Assembly (NCBI GenBank): GCA_905221605.1
Contig: CAJNDS010000039.1
Coordinates: 183,540 to 247,539 of the forward strand
Length of the DNA stretch: 64,000 nt
Source: Symbiodinium natans
Taxonomy: Eukaryota > Sar > Dinophyceae > Suessiales > Symbiodiniaceae
Reading direction: 5' to 3'
Shown here one piece after another: positions 44,250 through 55,381 of this stretch. The first letter of the stretch is position 1, and each line of letters starts with the position of its first letter. The notes beneath the pieces are model-generated. The model was not told the origin of the DNA. It saw only the letters and a list, made by a program, of their open reading frames with translations, and ran no database searches. The position numbers were made by a program, and so were the translations under genes.

Positions 44250-45660
44250 CATTCGTCGCCGTATCAATGAGGAAAACCTTCGGGCTGTGGGGTGGTCGCA
44301 TGAGGCTCGCGCGACGGTCGAGGGTCGCGCGGGGTCGGGGGAGAGAGGCGAGGGGTGGTCAAGGAGGATGGCCCGACGGAGGGGCCGGCCTGCTGAGCAC
44401 GCCTCGTTAGCTACACGCACACACACACACACACAAGCGCACCCCCCCACACGCGCGAGCGTGCACTCAGGTCCGCTTCAGTGTGCTAGATCTGTAGGCG
44501 TCCCCTACCTGTCCCCCCCCCTTACTTGTAACAACCCCGCTAACAGTCTATGGCACCTCGGTGCATCCTGAGCCATGGCCTCTCGACACGATGTGACGCT
44601 GGCCTGAGCTGGGAACCTTGGAGCCCGCGAGTTTGGCATGTGGGTTGGACTGCAATGGAGGCTGGCATCACCAATACAGCAGCACGATGTTTGGGCTGCC
44701 AGGGGACACAGCGAGATGTTCAAGTTTTGTTGGCGTGTGGCAGCCTTGTGCCTGCATGCGGCCGGACCGCTTTGGCCGCCCCCGGCGACACGGAGTGACT
44801 GCATGACGAATACCACTGCACTGCATGGAGTTGGGTCGCCGCGGAGTGTGGCAGATGGGGACCCTACGTCCGCATGGTGCCTGCAACTGCCAGATGCATG
44901 ACCGCTGGTACGAAGCAGAGAAGGAATTCATGAATTCAGAATTTGTGAATTCAGCAGTGAAGGCCCTGGAAACTGATGGATGCAAGACTGCATTTTGAGT
45001 GAAGCTTGGGTTCTGCACGAGCTCGGAGCTGACAGTCCCACGCACGTGCGCTCTGCATGGACCGTGTGCATGGCCACCACCTGCCAAGTTGCGCCTCCTG
45101 ACGCCCGGGGATGACAGGGACAGATGTACGTTGTTGAGTGCGTATAGCCACAGACGGCAGTCACTGCTCGGGACATCGAATGCTGAGGATAGAGAGAAGT
45201 CTCACCCACATAGCCCTTGCCACATGTAGCTTTCTGGGAGGAAAGGCCGCTCGGGTTGTACTGTTCTGGAGATAGTATTCATACCTGATCTTTGGACGGT
45301 TTGCGGCAACCTCCACGTATTTTCGCTAGGTCGCAATGTGCCTAGGAATAGTCAGTCGGGTCTGATGGGGGAGGCTTGTTTCAAGGTGGAAAGGTGATCG
45401 AGGTATACTGTTAGCTATCATGGTTTGAGCCCCTCTGTTGGACACGCCGACTGGGTCAAAGAACTTCTGTCGGCCAATGGACACGTACCAATTTGTTTTC
45501 TATTTGTCTGGGATCGATCAGGGGTCAGCTCTTCAGTATTGTGGCTTGGCATTGAATATCCGTCGGTGGTAATGCTGACCCTGGTTGGTTCGTTACTGGT
45601 GGTCAATGCACCCACTCTGGAGATCTCGACAGGACTTGCCTCGCCCGCTTATGCCAGTGT
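44250..45660. other. no supported gene
   Basis: GC-rich with a (CA)n run at 44412 and an EcoRI-like GAATTCATGAATTC palindrome at 44926. Open frames on both strands lack motifs. Confidence 0.4.
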
Positions 45661-45750
45661 GAGAGTCGAAACCCTAAACCCTAAACCCTTGCGGCCTGGA
45701 GCCAGGGGCCTACTGCACCGGTCATCAGCCGTTGCGGGGGATGCACAATA

Positions 45751-46110
45751 CACACACACACACACACTTATAATTTATATATATATATATATATATGTAT
45801 ATATACTTAGTTATTCATATCTATCTATCTATCTATCGATCTATATTAATCATAATATCAATACAGTACCAAGCACAATCACAATACCAATAACAATAAA
45901 TAATGATAATGATAAAAAAAGCAGTTATATTATTAGTAAGAAGAAGCAGAAAATAATGATAAGAATAAATAATATGAAGAATAATGGGAATAATAAAATA
46001 CATAAATACTAAATAAACAATTACATTATCTATATATTCATATATATATATATAATGTGTGCATATATTTTCTATACACACACATATATATATACACACA
46101 CATGGACATA
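45751..46110. repeat. AT-rich island with microsatellites
   Basis: (CA)n, (TA)n, (TATC)n, then about 200 bases of AAT/AAC/GAT-rich sequence and another (TA)n/(CA)n. It is far more AT-rich than its flanks. Frames through it are Ile/Asn/Tyr-rich artefacts. Confidence 0.9.
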
Positions 46111-46179
46111 GATCCTTCTTGGGCATCTGCGCCACTTGGAGGTTCATTGGTACTTGTAAGTAGGGTTATGAGTAGGGTA

Positions 46180-48310
46180 ACTATGGTTATAACTGTTTAG
46201 GGTTTAGGGTTTAGGGTTACCTCCACTCTAAGGAATGTTCAACCTACCCCATGGGCATACCCCTTTAACGAAATTAAGGGGTATGGTACTATCCTTCCTT
46301 AAATTCTCCTTTTGAACACTTGTAGGTTCAGGGGTATGGGTTTGGGGAATGTCGAATGATTCTTAGGTACACCTGGAGCCTTGTAATTTATATGAGGCCT
46401 GCAGCCCCAACAACCGTGGAAGGCCACCAGACTGCCCCTTTCAGAAGGCCCGAATTATTCTTGGATCCAAGCAGGTCGGCTCCACTGCCGCGGGGGTGGG
46501 ATCCAGCTCGCCAAGCCCAGTGTTGCTTGCCAGGGCCTCACCCTTCCAGCTTCGAGGGCAGTCTGGAATAGGGTTTAGGTTGGTTGGTTGGTTCGAAGTC
46601 CCGATGGGACAGGCTTGGTTTAGGGTTTAGGGCTTAGGGCTTAGGGCTTTGCTCGTTTTTTTCTGGCATTCCCCACTCAGCCCAGATGGAAAAAAGGGCT
46701 TGGGGTATCTATCCCCCCCATGCCATGCCAGGACACCCTCGACCTTGGGGCAGTTTTCTCCAAAGAGATGCTGGCGGGCTGGGCAAGCTCGGCCGAGGCC
46801 GCAGGTCCAGGCAGGGCTCGTTAGCGTTGAAGTATAGGGTTTAGGGTTCAGGGTTTTAGGGTTTACGGTTTAGGGCTTGGGGCAGGGGGTGACGAAGCTT
46901 AGGTGCAAGATGAGCCTAGCAGGGTTTGGAATGGGCTGGGAAGGGGGAAAGGGGTTTAGGGTTTAACACTAAGCCAGGTGCACTGAGGCCCTCGCCTGCT
47001 GTGAGGGCGACGCTTCAGCAGCAACATCTCTGTCTGCCGCCAAGGCACGTCGGGAGTGCTATCGTGCTGACAGTTAGGGTTTCGGGTTTAGGGTTTAGGA
47101 TGGTTTAGGGTTACGGGTTTTGCAAGTATTTGCTCCTCAACAAGGGGTACCCCCCCTTTTATGCCCCACCTATAGTATAATCCCCTTGCCCTAAACCCTA
47201 AACCCTACAACACTTCTAACATAAATATATGCATTTCGAATCAAATAGATTACATCAATTTTATTAAATTGAATACTTTTAATATTTGGACCCTTTATAA
47301 TAAGCACACCCCAGAAAGGGACCCCCCCCCCGTGGGATAGCCATACTGCTACTATGGCACAGGGAAGTCGCCTGCATGTATAGGGCATTCCGGGTTTAGG
47401 GTTTAGGGTTCAGTCTTCACAGCCTGGTTGTGCATGCGTTCTACGAAGGCCCGTGGCCAACATCCTTGGCCTCTTCGGGCACGTCTTGCTCTTCCGAGCG
47501 GAGGTGCAGCTGGGCCACACTTAGAGCGAAGCTTTGTGGGGTTTCCGATGCGAGGGGTCCTGATTATAAGGGGATTCTACTATTTGGGGGACTATATTAG
47601 GAACCCCTTTTTTCGGAAACCCCCTTGTGGTTGCGGCATTGTGGTTGCAGCTTCTGCTTAGGTTTCAGGGTCTTAGGGTTTAGGGTTCAGGTTACCAGGA
47701 TGGGGTTTCTTCAACATTCGGCTCCCTCTCCCCCGTTTAGGGAGGGGACCCATTGTTTTTTGGCCCTTTATTTGTTTTTTATTCTTGGCCCTTTTTTTTT
47801 TTTTGCCCTATTTCCTCATTTTGCTCTCTCAACCCTCAACCCTAATCCCGAACCCTAAACCCTACACCCTACACCCTACACCCTACACCCCACACCCCAC
47901 ACCCTACACCCTACACCCTAAACCCTAAACCCTAAACCCTAAACCCCTAAACCCTAAACCCTAAACCCCTAACCCCTAAACCCTACCCCCCCCCCCCCCC
48001 CCCCCCCCCAAAAAAAAATGCCAAAAACATAGAAAAAATAAAAGGGCCAAAAAAAGAGTGACCCGTTTAGGGAGGCCTTGCAACCATTGTATACAGAGAG
48101 GATGAAGTTTTTTTGGTCCACTCCTACAAACCCACATGGAACAACCCACACCGTAAACCGAATACCCCATAAGACCACCTAGACAACCACTACAACCAAC
48201 GACACCTGTGAAAACCCCGCTCGAGGCGTCCGACCCGGCACTGCGGTTTAGGGTTTAGGGTTTGTAGAGGGTTTAGGGGTCGAGGGTTTAGGGTTTAGGG
48301 AGTTTCGGTA
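46180..48310. repeat. telomere-type repeat domain with dense array
   Basis: GGGTTTAGGG words dominate the left part. A dense tandem array of CCCTAAA, CCCTACA and CCCCTAAA lies at 47823-47985, followed by about 23 C then 9 A; then TTTAGGG words resume near 48245. Because the word orientation flips, this is interstitial rather than a chromosome end. Confidence 0.93.
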
Positions 48311-48862
48311 GTCCCGGCATAGTCCCCGGGGTCAAAAAAGGGAGTTTCGGTATCTCTTCCAGATCAGGGGAGGGGTTGAACTATATGTTTTTGCTCAAAG
48401 GGCTGCAGAAGTGACCTGGGGATGCAGAAAGCCTCCTGCTTCAAGGGTTATACCATATAATTTAGGGGTCATCACCGACTATTCTGTAGGGTTTGAGGCT
48501 ACAGGTTTGAGTTGACCTGAGTTGACAAGGTTCAGTGTTGGTAGGTTTCGGGTTTTCGAGTGTGGAGTTCCGGGTCTAGAATGTTTTGATTGAAGTCCTC
48601 GGTTTGGGTTGCCGTGTTGCGGCGGTCAGCTTCTGTGGCTTCATGGCGATTTCGGGCTTTCGGGCTTTAGCCAGAGTATCTCGATGGCCGCAGCCTTAGC
48701 TAGTTGCAAGCGGAGGTCTCTTCCCTTCCCATGGCTAGTCGTTGCTTTTCCGTCCGGTGCGTCAGCTGCATGTCCCGCAGAGCCGCTTGCATTGCTCTCC
48801 AGCAACTCACCGCTTGGCATATCCATAGTTCCATATCCAATTCCGCATAGGATCATGGCGTG

Positions 48863-50035
48863 ATGGTGCGCCTGATCTCGCCGGCACTCGCCACCTTTGC
48901 AGCCACCCTCTGTGTCGCAGAGGGGCTCAGGGCGGAGCACCATCCGGTGTGGTGGCACGAGCACCCCGCGAGCTCGGCCGAGAAGATTCAGGAGCTGCTG
49001 ACGACCAGCTTAGCGGCCGCAGCCACAGCGGAGGGGAGCCAGGAAGACCCCGGCGATGCGGAGGCGCAAAAGCAGACGCTTAGAGAGCGCATTGCCCGCA
49101 TCAGGGAGGGCCGGCATGGCGCCGGCGCAACCGCTTGCCATCAGCAGCTGGCGCGGTTGATGAAAAATCTCACCCTTGCTTGTGAAAACTTGCAGCCGAA
49201 AGCCGACAGTATTCTCGCCTACCTTCCGGACTCCTATGCCGTCCCTAACAAGACCTGTGCGGAGAGCGTCAGCGACATCTTCGCGTTGGGGAGCGAACTG
49301 GTGGATACGCTTCGCGTCTCTAGAGATGCTGTAGCCTCCCTCGATGTGGACGACAAGACGCTCCGTCGATATCAAGCACTCTCCTTTTTGAGGAGCTGGC
49401 TGGTGAAGCTCACCGAGACTCAGCATCATGCGCTGCTTTGGGCCGGCTTCTGGGACGGGGACCAGGAGAACCGCACGACGCAGGCAGCACTCTCCAACTT
49501 TGCCAAGGCCATAGAGCACTCGACGGTGCATCCCGATAGCTTCCTGGGCCAAGCCATTGAGGCGAGCGAGAACCTCGACGCCTGCTACCAGGACCCCCAG
49601 ACCAGTGCCCTTGCAGGGAACATGTGGTCCATCGCCAGCATGAGCTTCGTGCTCGGGATGGCCGAAAGGGCACAGGGAACCGTGATCGCACTGGTCAACA
49701 AGCAGATCACGGGCGAGCATAGCTTGTCGCAGTCCGTTCTGTCCACCCATGAAATCCCAACGGTGGGGCTCGCAGCCTGGGGCCTCGGTTTCTGGTCTCC
49801 GAAAGTGATGGTTGTGGACCTCATGGGCACATGCGACAAGACGAGCCCAGCGCTGCAGAAACGACTCCTCGCCCGCCTGCCCTCTTGGGCCAAGTCCATG
49901 CCGAGCTGGAGCGCGGAAACCTTCGCGATGAGGTCGCGGCTGCGGTGGCAGTGCATCGATTGCTCTGGGCCATGCAACCTGAACAAGGCCTTGGCAGAGC
50001 ACGTGGAGAAGCTCGTGAAGGCACCCTTTTCATAG
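48863..50035 (+). CDS. secreted ADP-ribosyl cyclase-like protein (CD38/Aplysia cyclase type)
   Basis: ATG 48863 opens an intronless frame of 390 codons to TAG. The N terminus VRLISPALATFAATLCVAEG is a signal peptide. From about residue 190 the order of features follows the ADP-ribosyl cyclase family: ALLWAGFW (Trp as in the LWSG strand), HPDSFLGQAIE-LDAC (as EDTLLGY...WCG), NMWSIASMSFVLGMAERAQG then TVIALVN (as FW-MAS--YA--A-G-V-YMV), STHE (Glu aligned with the catalytic Glu of the family), a beta strand VMVVDLMGTC, and RLRWQCIDC near the end. Cys residues suit a disulfide-bonded secreted protein. Such enzymes make cyclic ADP-ribose from NAD. The Glu of the TLE motif is not conserved, so activity is uncertain. 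The N-terminal 180 residues are helical and unrecognised. It sits alone between telomere-word blocks. Confidence 0.6.
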   Translation: MVRLISPALATFAATLCVAEGLRAEHHPVWWHEHPASSAEKIQELLTTSLAAAATAEGSQEDPGDAEAQKQTLRERIARIREGRHGAGATACHQQLARLMKNLTLACENLQPKADSILAYLPDSYAVPNKTCAESVSDIFALGSELVDTLRVSRDAVASLDVDDKTLRRYQALSFLRSWLVKLTETQHHALLWAGFWDGDQENRTTQAALSNFAKAIEHSTVHPDSFLGQAIEASENLDACYQDPQTSALAGNMWSIASMSFVLGMAERAQGTVIALVNKQITGEHSLSQSVLSTHEIPTVGLAAWGLGFWSPKVMVVDLMGTCDKTSPALQKRLLARLPSWAKSMPSWSAETFAMRSRLRWQCIDCSGPCNLNKALAEHVEKLVKAPFS

Positions 50036-50229
50036 ACGAGGTGTGCACTTGCTTCGCTGCAATATGGTGGCTACCAGCGTCATTTTTCAGGGCTACTTGT
50101 TTGGTTCTACCGTGATGTATCCCCAAACCCTATTCCAGTTGTACAGAGCCCTCTACGTATTCACTGCACTCGTTTTCTGACGTTCTGAAAGTGCTAAGCC
50201 CCTACGTATGGTTGCCAGCATGGAACCCA

Positions 50230-50725
50230 TGAAAGGGCCCCACTAGCCCTACTAAACCCTACACCCTCAACCCTTAAAGGACCCCACCGGCCTTACTGTA
50301 ACTCATGGTGCAGGCCAAAGTGGTGACGCCTTATCAAAACCCCTCCAAGGAGCCCTAAAGGAACCCTAGTCTAAACTTTCTAAACCCTAAACCCTAAACC
50401 CTATAAACCCTAAAGCCTAAACCCTCAACCCTACACACTCCCCAAAACCTCTCGGAGGCCAAAGTGGAGCAGGACCGGAAGGACCGGGAGCTCCGGGAGG
50501 CGCACTGCTAATATAGGGTTTGGGGTTTTTAGGGGCCTCTATGATTCGCCAAACCCTATACCCTCCGTAGTATAGGTATAGGGCTTAAGGTTTAAGGTTT
50601 AGGGTTTGGGGTGGGGTTTCGGATCAACCCTAAACCCCAAAGCCCCCTTGGATTTGCTGCTGGAAAAAGGAGTGCAACAAACAAAAACCTAAACCCCAAA
50701 CCCTAAACCCTAGAACCTAGAACCA
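50230..50725. repeat. telomere-type words upstream of ankyrin gene
   Basis: CCCTAAACC words at 50245-50440 and TTTAGGG at 50510-50620, then CCCTAAACC again to 50711, directly abutting the ankyrin reading frame. Confidence 0.88.
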
Positions 50726-50732
50726 TAACCCC

Positions 50733-52622
50733 TTGCTTGTACAAGCCCGAAGCCCGAAACCTAAGGACGGACCCGTTCCCTGCCAGGTGGTCGGCTGTCA
50801 CCTCGTGGACGGCACTGAGAGCCGTCTCAAAACAGAGATTTGGTTGCTTGAACACCTGAAGCATTCGCTGTGGAAGCACCAGCGTTTCGACAAGATTAGG
50901 GATGTGGAGAGAGTGGAGAGAAATTTGGCGGTGCAAGGAGTGCAGAGAAATTCGGTGGAGGACCTGCCAGACCAAGTCTCGGAGGTGGAGCTGTTGAAGT
51001 ATCAGCTCGACAGCCCGCAGAGGCAGGTGCAGGTGGAGCAACTTCTCCGCCAGAACGCCGATCCGAACGCTCCGAACCGGGTCGGCAGCGCAGCTCTTTC
51101 ATGCGCTGCAGAGCTAGGACGCCCGGAGCTGATGGGGCCCTTGCTGGATGCCGGAGCCCAGCTGGAGGCCCGCAACCGGTTCGGCAACACGGCCCTCATG
51201 TGTGCCGCGGCAGAAGGCCACCTGGAAGTGGTCGAGGTCTTGGTGAAGGCGGGAGCCCAGCTAGAGGCTCGCGATGAGTATGGCAAGAGAGCCCTCGTGA
51301 TGGCTGCAACTTTTGGCCGCCTCAAAGTGGTCGAAGCCTTGGTAGAGGCCGGAGCCCAGCCGGAGGCCCGCGATGAGTTTGGCGATACAGCCCTTCAAAG
51401 TGCCGCAATGAACGGCCGCGTGAAAGTGGTCGAAGCCTTGCTGAAGGCCGGGGCCCAGCTGGAGGCCCATGGTGAGCAAGGCGACACGGCCCTCATTTTC
51501 GCTGCAAGTTTTGGCCACCTCGAAGTGGCCGCAGCCTTGCTAAAGGCTGGTGCCCAGCTGGAGGCGCGCAGTGAGAATGGCGCGACAGCTCTCAGCTTTG
51601 CTGCATACGGCGGCTATCAGGAAGTGGTCGAGGTCTTGGTGGAGGCCGGAGCCCAGCTAGAGGCCCGCGATGAGGATGGTGCCACGCCCCTGATCCTTGC
51701 TGCAGGGGCGGGCCACCTGAAGGCGGTTCAGGCCTTGGTGGAGGCCGGAGCCCAGCTGGAGGCTCGCGATAATCATGGCGAAACAGCCCTCATGGTCGCT
51801 TCAATCAGTGGCCACTTGAAGGTGGTCGAGGTCTTGGTGGAGGCCCGCGATGAGGATGGCGCCACGCCCCTGATCCTTGCTGCAGGAGCGGGCCACCTGA
51901 AGGCGGTTCAGGCCTTGGTGGAGGCCGGAGCCCAGCTGGAGGCGCGCAGTGAGAATGGCGCGACAGCTCTCAGCTTTGCTGCATACGCGGGCTATCAGGA
52001 AGTGGTCGAGGTCTTGGTGGAGGCCGGAGCCCAGCTAGAGGCCCGCGATGAGGATGGTGCCACGCCCCTGATCCTTGCTGCAGGGGCGGGCCACCTGAAG
52101 GCGGTTCAGGCCTTGGTGGAGGTCGGAGCCCAGCTGGAGGCTCGCGATAATCATGGCGAAACAGCCCTCATGGTCGCTTCAATCAGTGGCCACTTGAAGG
52201 CGGTTCAGGCCTTGGTGGAGGCTGGAGCCCAGCTGGAAACTCGCGATAATCATGGCGACACAGCCCTCATGGTCGCTTCAATCAGTGGCCACTTGAAGGT
52301 GGTCGAGGTCTTGGTGAAAGCTAGAGCCCAGCTGGAGGCCCGCGATGAGGATGGCGACACAGCCCTCATGGTTGCTTCAATCAGTGGCCACTTGAAAGTG
52401 GTCGAGGTTTTGGTGAAGGCTGGAGCCCAGCTGGAGGCCCGCGATGAGGATGGCGCCACGCCCCTGATCCTTGCTGCAGGAGCGGGCCATTTGAAGGTGG
52501 TTCAGGCCTTGGTGGAGGCCGGAGCCCAGCTGGAGGCTCGCGATAATCATGGCGAAACAGCCCTCATGGTCGCTTCAATCAGTGGCCATTGGAAGGTGGT
52601 CGAGATCTTGGTGAAGGCTTGA
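50733..52622 (+). CDS. ankyrin-repeat protein, 16 repeats
   Basis: One open exon of 629 codons. The first 110 residues are charged (TEIWLLEHLKHSLWKHQRFD) with no ATG, so the true start is probably in an upstream exon. From about residue 115 sixteen 33-residue ankyrin repeats follow, with the usual G-TAL--A---GHLEVV--LL-AGA. Repeats 6-9 and 10-12 come from a recent internal duplication (offset 378 bases). Repeat 8 lacks the six residues GAQLEA, an 18-base in-frame loss near 51840. The frame stops at TGA 52620-52622 where sister repeats have GGA, and the ankyrin homology continues for a few codons after the stop. Ankyrin stacks bind proteins; no catalytic domain is attached. Confidence 0.88.
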   Translation: MLVQARSPKPKDGPVPCQVVGCHLVDGTESRLKTEIWLLEHLKHSLWKHQRFDKIRDVERVERNLAVQGVQRNSVEDLPDQVSEVELLKYQLDSPQRQVQVEQLLRQNADPNAPNRVGSAALSCAAELGRPELMGPLLDAGAQLEARNRFGNTALMCAAAEGHLEVVEVLVKAGAQLEARDEYGKRALVMAATFGRLKVVEALVEAGAQPEARDEFGDTALQSAAMNGRVKVVEALLKAGAQLEAHGEQGDTALIFAASFGHLEVAAALLKAGAQLEARSENGATALSFAAYGGYQEVVEVLVEAGAQLEARDEDGATPLILAAGAGHLKAVQALVEAGAQLEARDNHGETALMVASISGHLKVVEVLVEARDEDGATPLILAAGAGHLKAVQALVEAGAQLEARSENGATALSFAAYAGYQEVVEVLVEAGAQLEARDEDGATPLILAAGAGHLKAVQALVEVGAQLEARDNHGETALMVASISGHLKAVQALVEAGAQLETRDNHGDTALMVASISGHLKVVEVLVKARAQLEARDEDGDTALMVASISGHLKVVEVLVKAGAQLEARDEDGATPLILAAGAGHLKVVQALVEAGAQLEARDNHGETALMVASISGHWKVVEILVKA

Positions 52623-52642
52623 GCCCGGCTGGGGACCATCTG

Positions 52643-52777
52643 ATGGAGCATGGTGACCACAGCATGGTGAAGTGCCAAGAGTGCAGAGAGCCTGTGCAGC
52701 ATAATCCGGTGCACATCCGTGTGTGCACCCCACACGCGATGGAGTGCGCCAGAGAAAGGGTCCAGCTTCTGAGGTAA
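52643..52777 (+). CDS. short Cys/His-rich ORF after the ankyrin stop
   Basis: Reads MEHGDHSMVKCQECREPVQH then NPVHIRVCTPHAMECARER and ends TAA. C-x2-C followed by H-x3-C and C-x2-H-x3-C spacing looks like a small zinc-binding segment. It overlaps the degenerate end of the ankyrin array in another frame, so it could be a lost C-terminal domain of the ankyrin protein or chance. 52778-53411 holds nothing else I can support. Confidence 0.3.
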   Translation: MEHGDHSMVKCQECREPVQHNPVHIRVCTPHAMECARERVQLLR

Positions 52778-53411
52778 CCACCGTGGCGGAGGGTCGCTAT
52801 GCGCGAAACAGCAGCAGCACGTGGATGGATGCCTGCCAGGACAGTGGTGGGCAACGTTTGCCGTGCCTGAGGGCTCGTGACCTGAGTGTTCGGCGGAACC
52901 GTCGGGACTTCCCTGAGAAGAAGCAGTTGTCCGCGCCGAAAAGGTGCGAAGCAGACCGTCAGCTCTGCCGTCATGGATTCTTGACTTCGCCTGTATCCCG
53001 CTGTGGTTTGTCCCTTTTCGCACAGCGGGGCCCGCCAGCCGTGAAGCTAAGCTCAGAAACCCTGAAGTAAAGATCCTACTGGTACGTCAAAGTTGCCATT
53101 TCTTGAAACATTTTAATGAAGCACTGAAGCGGTTTTCCCTTTCGCCAACAGGGCCGCCAGCGGGGCCAACCGTGAAACCATACTACCTGAGGTCAAAGGC
53201 TCTGGTGAAGAACGTGAACTTTTAGGGCACTGGCCTTTGGATGTGCCTTGGGTCCCGACGTCACTTGCCAAGCATTTTCGCTCAAGCTACAGCTAAGCGC
53301 TCTGAACCTTAAAACATCTCTAAGGCATCCAGGAAGCTTTCACAAGCATACCTGAATGGGAGCAACTGCGTAGCAACAAGCAGTCGGCAAGCCGCATGCC
53401 CGGAGTTTGCA

Positions 53412-54960
53412 ATGGGCGCCTGCTGCAGCCCAGCAGCCAGCGAGGCTGTCCCCTCTGGGCCCAGTTCGGAGTGTCCTGTGAATGCTCTGAATGTTCTTCT
53501 TTCGTGCTTAGAGAGGCTTGGAGGTTTCCGCGAGCGCATGAGGAAGCAGGTCTTGAAGCAGGCGCACCGGACCCAAGGCAGCTCTCGTGCCAAAGGATGA
53601 TGTAATGGAGTACTTTTCTGGCTCGCTCGAAAGGAAGATGCCGAAAGATGGCAAAGGAAGTTGGACAACCTCCAGCTACGTGAGAACGCCGAGAGCGAAG
53701 AGCTGAAGGCAACAGCACGAAATTAATGACAGGTTAAAATCTGTATTAAGAAAAAATACATGAGACACTTACAGATGTACGTGTCCCATTGGTTTCGAAT
53801 CCTTCGGTTGCGCTTTGATTTGGAGGCAGCGGCCTGGTCAGAGGAGCAAGCGGCCTCGGAAAGGCAAGGGCTCGAAGAGGCCCTGGCAGCTGCCGAGGAG
53901 CCTTTCTTCGAGCGTGGGAGATGGTTTCATTGTTTCATGTGATCTGTCAATGATCTGTCGTACTCATGTGTGTGGGGTAACTTCTGCAACTTCATCTGAG
54001 GACCGGCACTTGGCTCAACAGCGCTGGAGCCAATTCCGGGGTTGGCTCCAGGCCAAAGAGTCTGAGGTGCGAATGCGCGGCTGCTAGCGCCCTACAGTAT
54101 TCTAGAATTCTGATGATCGTACCCATGTGAAAGGCATATATTTTATATCTTCAACTGCCAAAACGAATATAACGAATTATGCATGATGATTCTCTTGTGT
54201 TCGATCATCTAGCCAGCGGCTGCTTTTGCATGTTTTTGCTGCGACTTGTTGTGACATTGTGCCATGTCACCCAATGTCACCCAGCAGGTCAACGAATTCG
54301 CCAACAGGCTACGACCGCGGCGCCCGATTTTGCTGGTGGAGGTCTGGGGACTCCAAGTCGATCATTGCTAGGTCCCTTCATTGTTGTAGCATATTGTATA
54401 GCATAATGTGCAGTCACATGGTTCCAGGCTTTGGCGCGTGAGGGAGAGTCGTGGGCAATGCTCGGGGAGCAATGGCTGCCCTTGATGGAGGCCTGTCAAA
54501 GTCTTACCGAGTGGCGCCATGTACCGAGTTTGCCGGGATTGAAAGAGAATAGATCAAGGAAAGGCGACCTGACAGCAATGAGCTTCGACAAGCTTGCTAT
54601 CTCTCTCTCGCTCTCTTTCTCTCGCCCCGCTCCCCGCCTCTCCTCTTCTTCTCACTCTCTCTTCCTATTCCTCATTCCTCATTCTCAATTACACTTCTCT
54701 TCTCTTCTTCATTTTCTGCTCCTCTTTCTCCTACAGCGTCCTACGCAAATCGCAAACACTCGTTTCGAGATCTTTTTCCGGGGAAGGCCCGGCCACAGGC
54801 GTCCTGGACGTTGCCCCTCCAGCGCTGCGCGCTGGCGCGGCTCCGGGGAGTTTCCCCGGGCGCACCAAGCGCACAGCCCCGCGGCACGGCTTGCACGATT
54901 CAGAAGATGAGAGAAGATGAGAAGAGGAGGCAAAAGGAGGAAGAGGAGAGAGTAACAAGG
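53412..54960 (+). CDS. coiled-coil gene with myristoylation-type N terminus
   Basis: ATG 53412 gives MGACCSPAASEAVPSGPSSE, a fit to the N-myristoylation pattern (Gly2, Ser6) with Cys for palmitoylation, then LNVLLSCLERLGGFRERMRK. Further + pieces are helical: RKEDAERWQRKLDNLQLREN (53629-53725); RLRFDLEAAAWSEEQAASER then QGLEEALAAAEE (53805-53900); EDRHLAQQRWSQFRGWLQAK (54000-54060); ALAREGESWAMLGEQWLPLM then EACQSLTEW (after TCCAG, 54431-54520); and QKMREDEKRRQKEEEERV (54900-54955). Intron edges were not all fixed. It probably encodes a membrane-tethered coiled-coil protein. A CT-rich tract lies at 54600-54740. Confidence 0.45.
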
Positions 54961-55381
54961 TGGCGTCTGATTACAAACGAAGTGACGAAGCCAGCGTTGC
55001 AAACCATGCCAAATCTTGAACACCGGAGGAGAAGCATCACACAGACTGGACCTCGAGAGTGCATTTTTTGGCATGACCCCTTCGGCTTAATCGTAGCCCC
55101 CTGTATCCCCTCTGCGAACCCCCCCTCCGCCCCGCCCCCCCGCCAGTTTTAGATAGAGATTCATTTTCCCAGACCCACCCGCAACCCAGCCTAATATTAA
55201 GACTGCAGAGCGTGAGTGAGAATGAGGGGGGGATAGGATTGAGCTCGCGCAGAGAAGGAAGGAGGTAGTGATACCGGGGGAGAGGAGAAGGATGGAGAAG
55301 AAAAGGAGAAGAGAAGGAATGCCGGCAGAAGGAGAAGAAGAAAGCAGAGGGCGAGTTGTTGGCTTTTGAGGCCCAAGCGGG

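Noticed and set aside
47823-48010. Chromosome end (true telomere)
   Set aside because: Array is short, degenerate, followed by C/A runs and further genes on the right; word orientation flips.
49010-50002. Minus-strand 330-codon frame
   Set aside because: It is antisense to the cyclase-like gene, has no motif and reflects GC-rich third positions.
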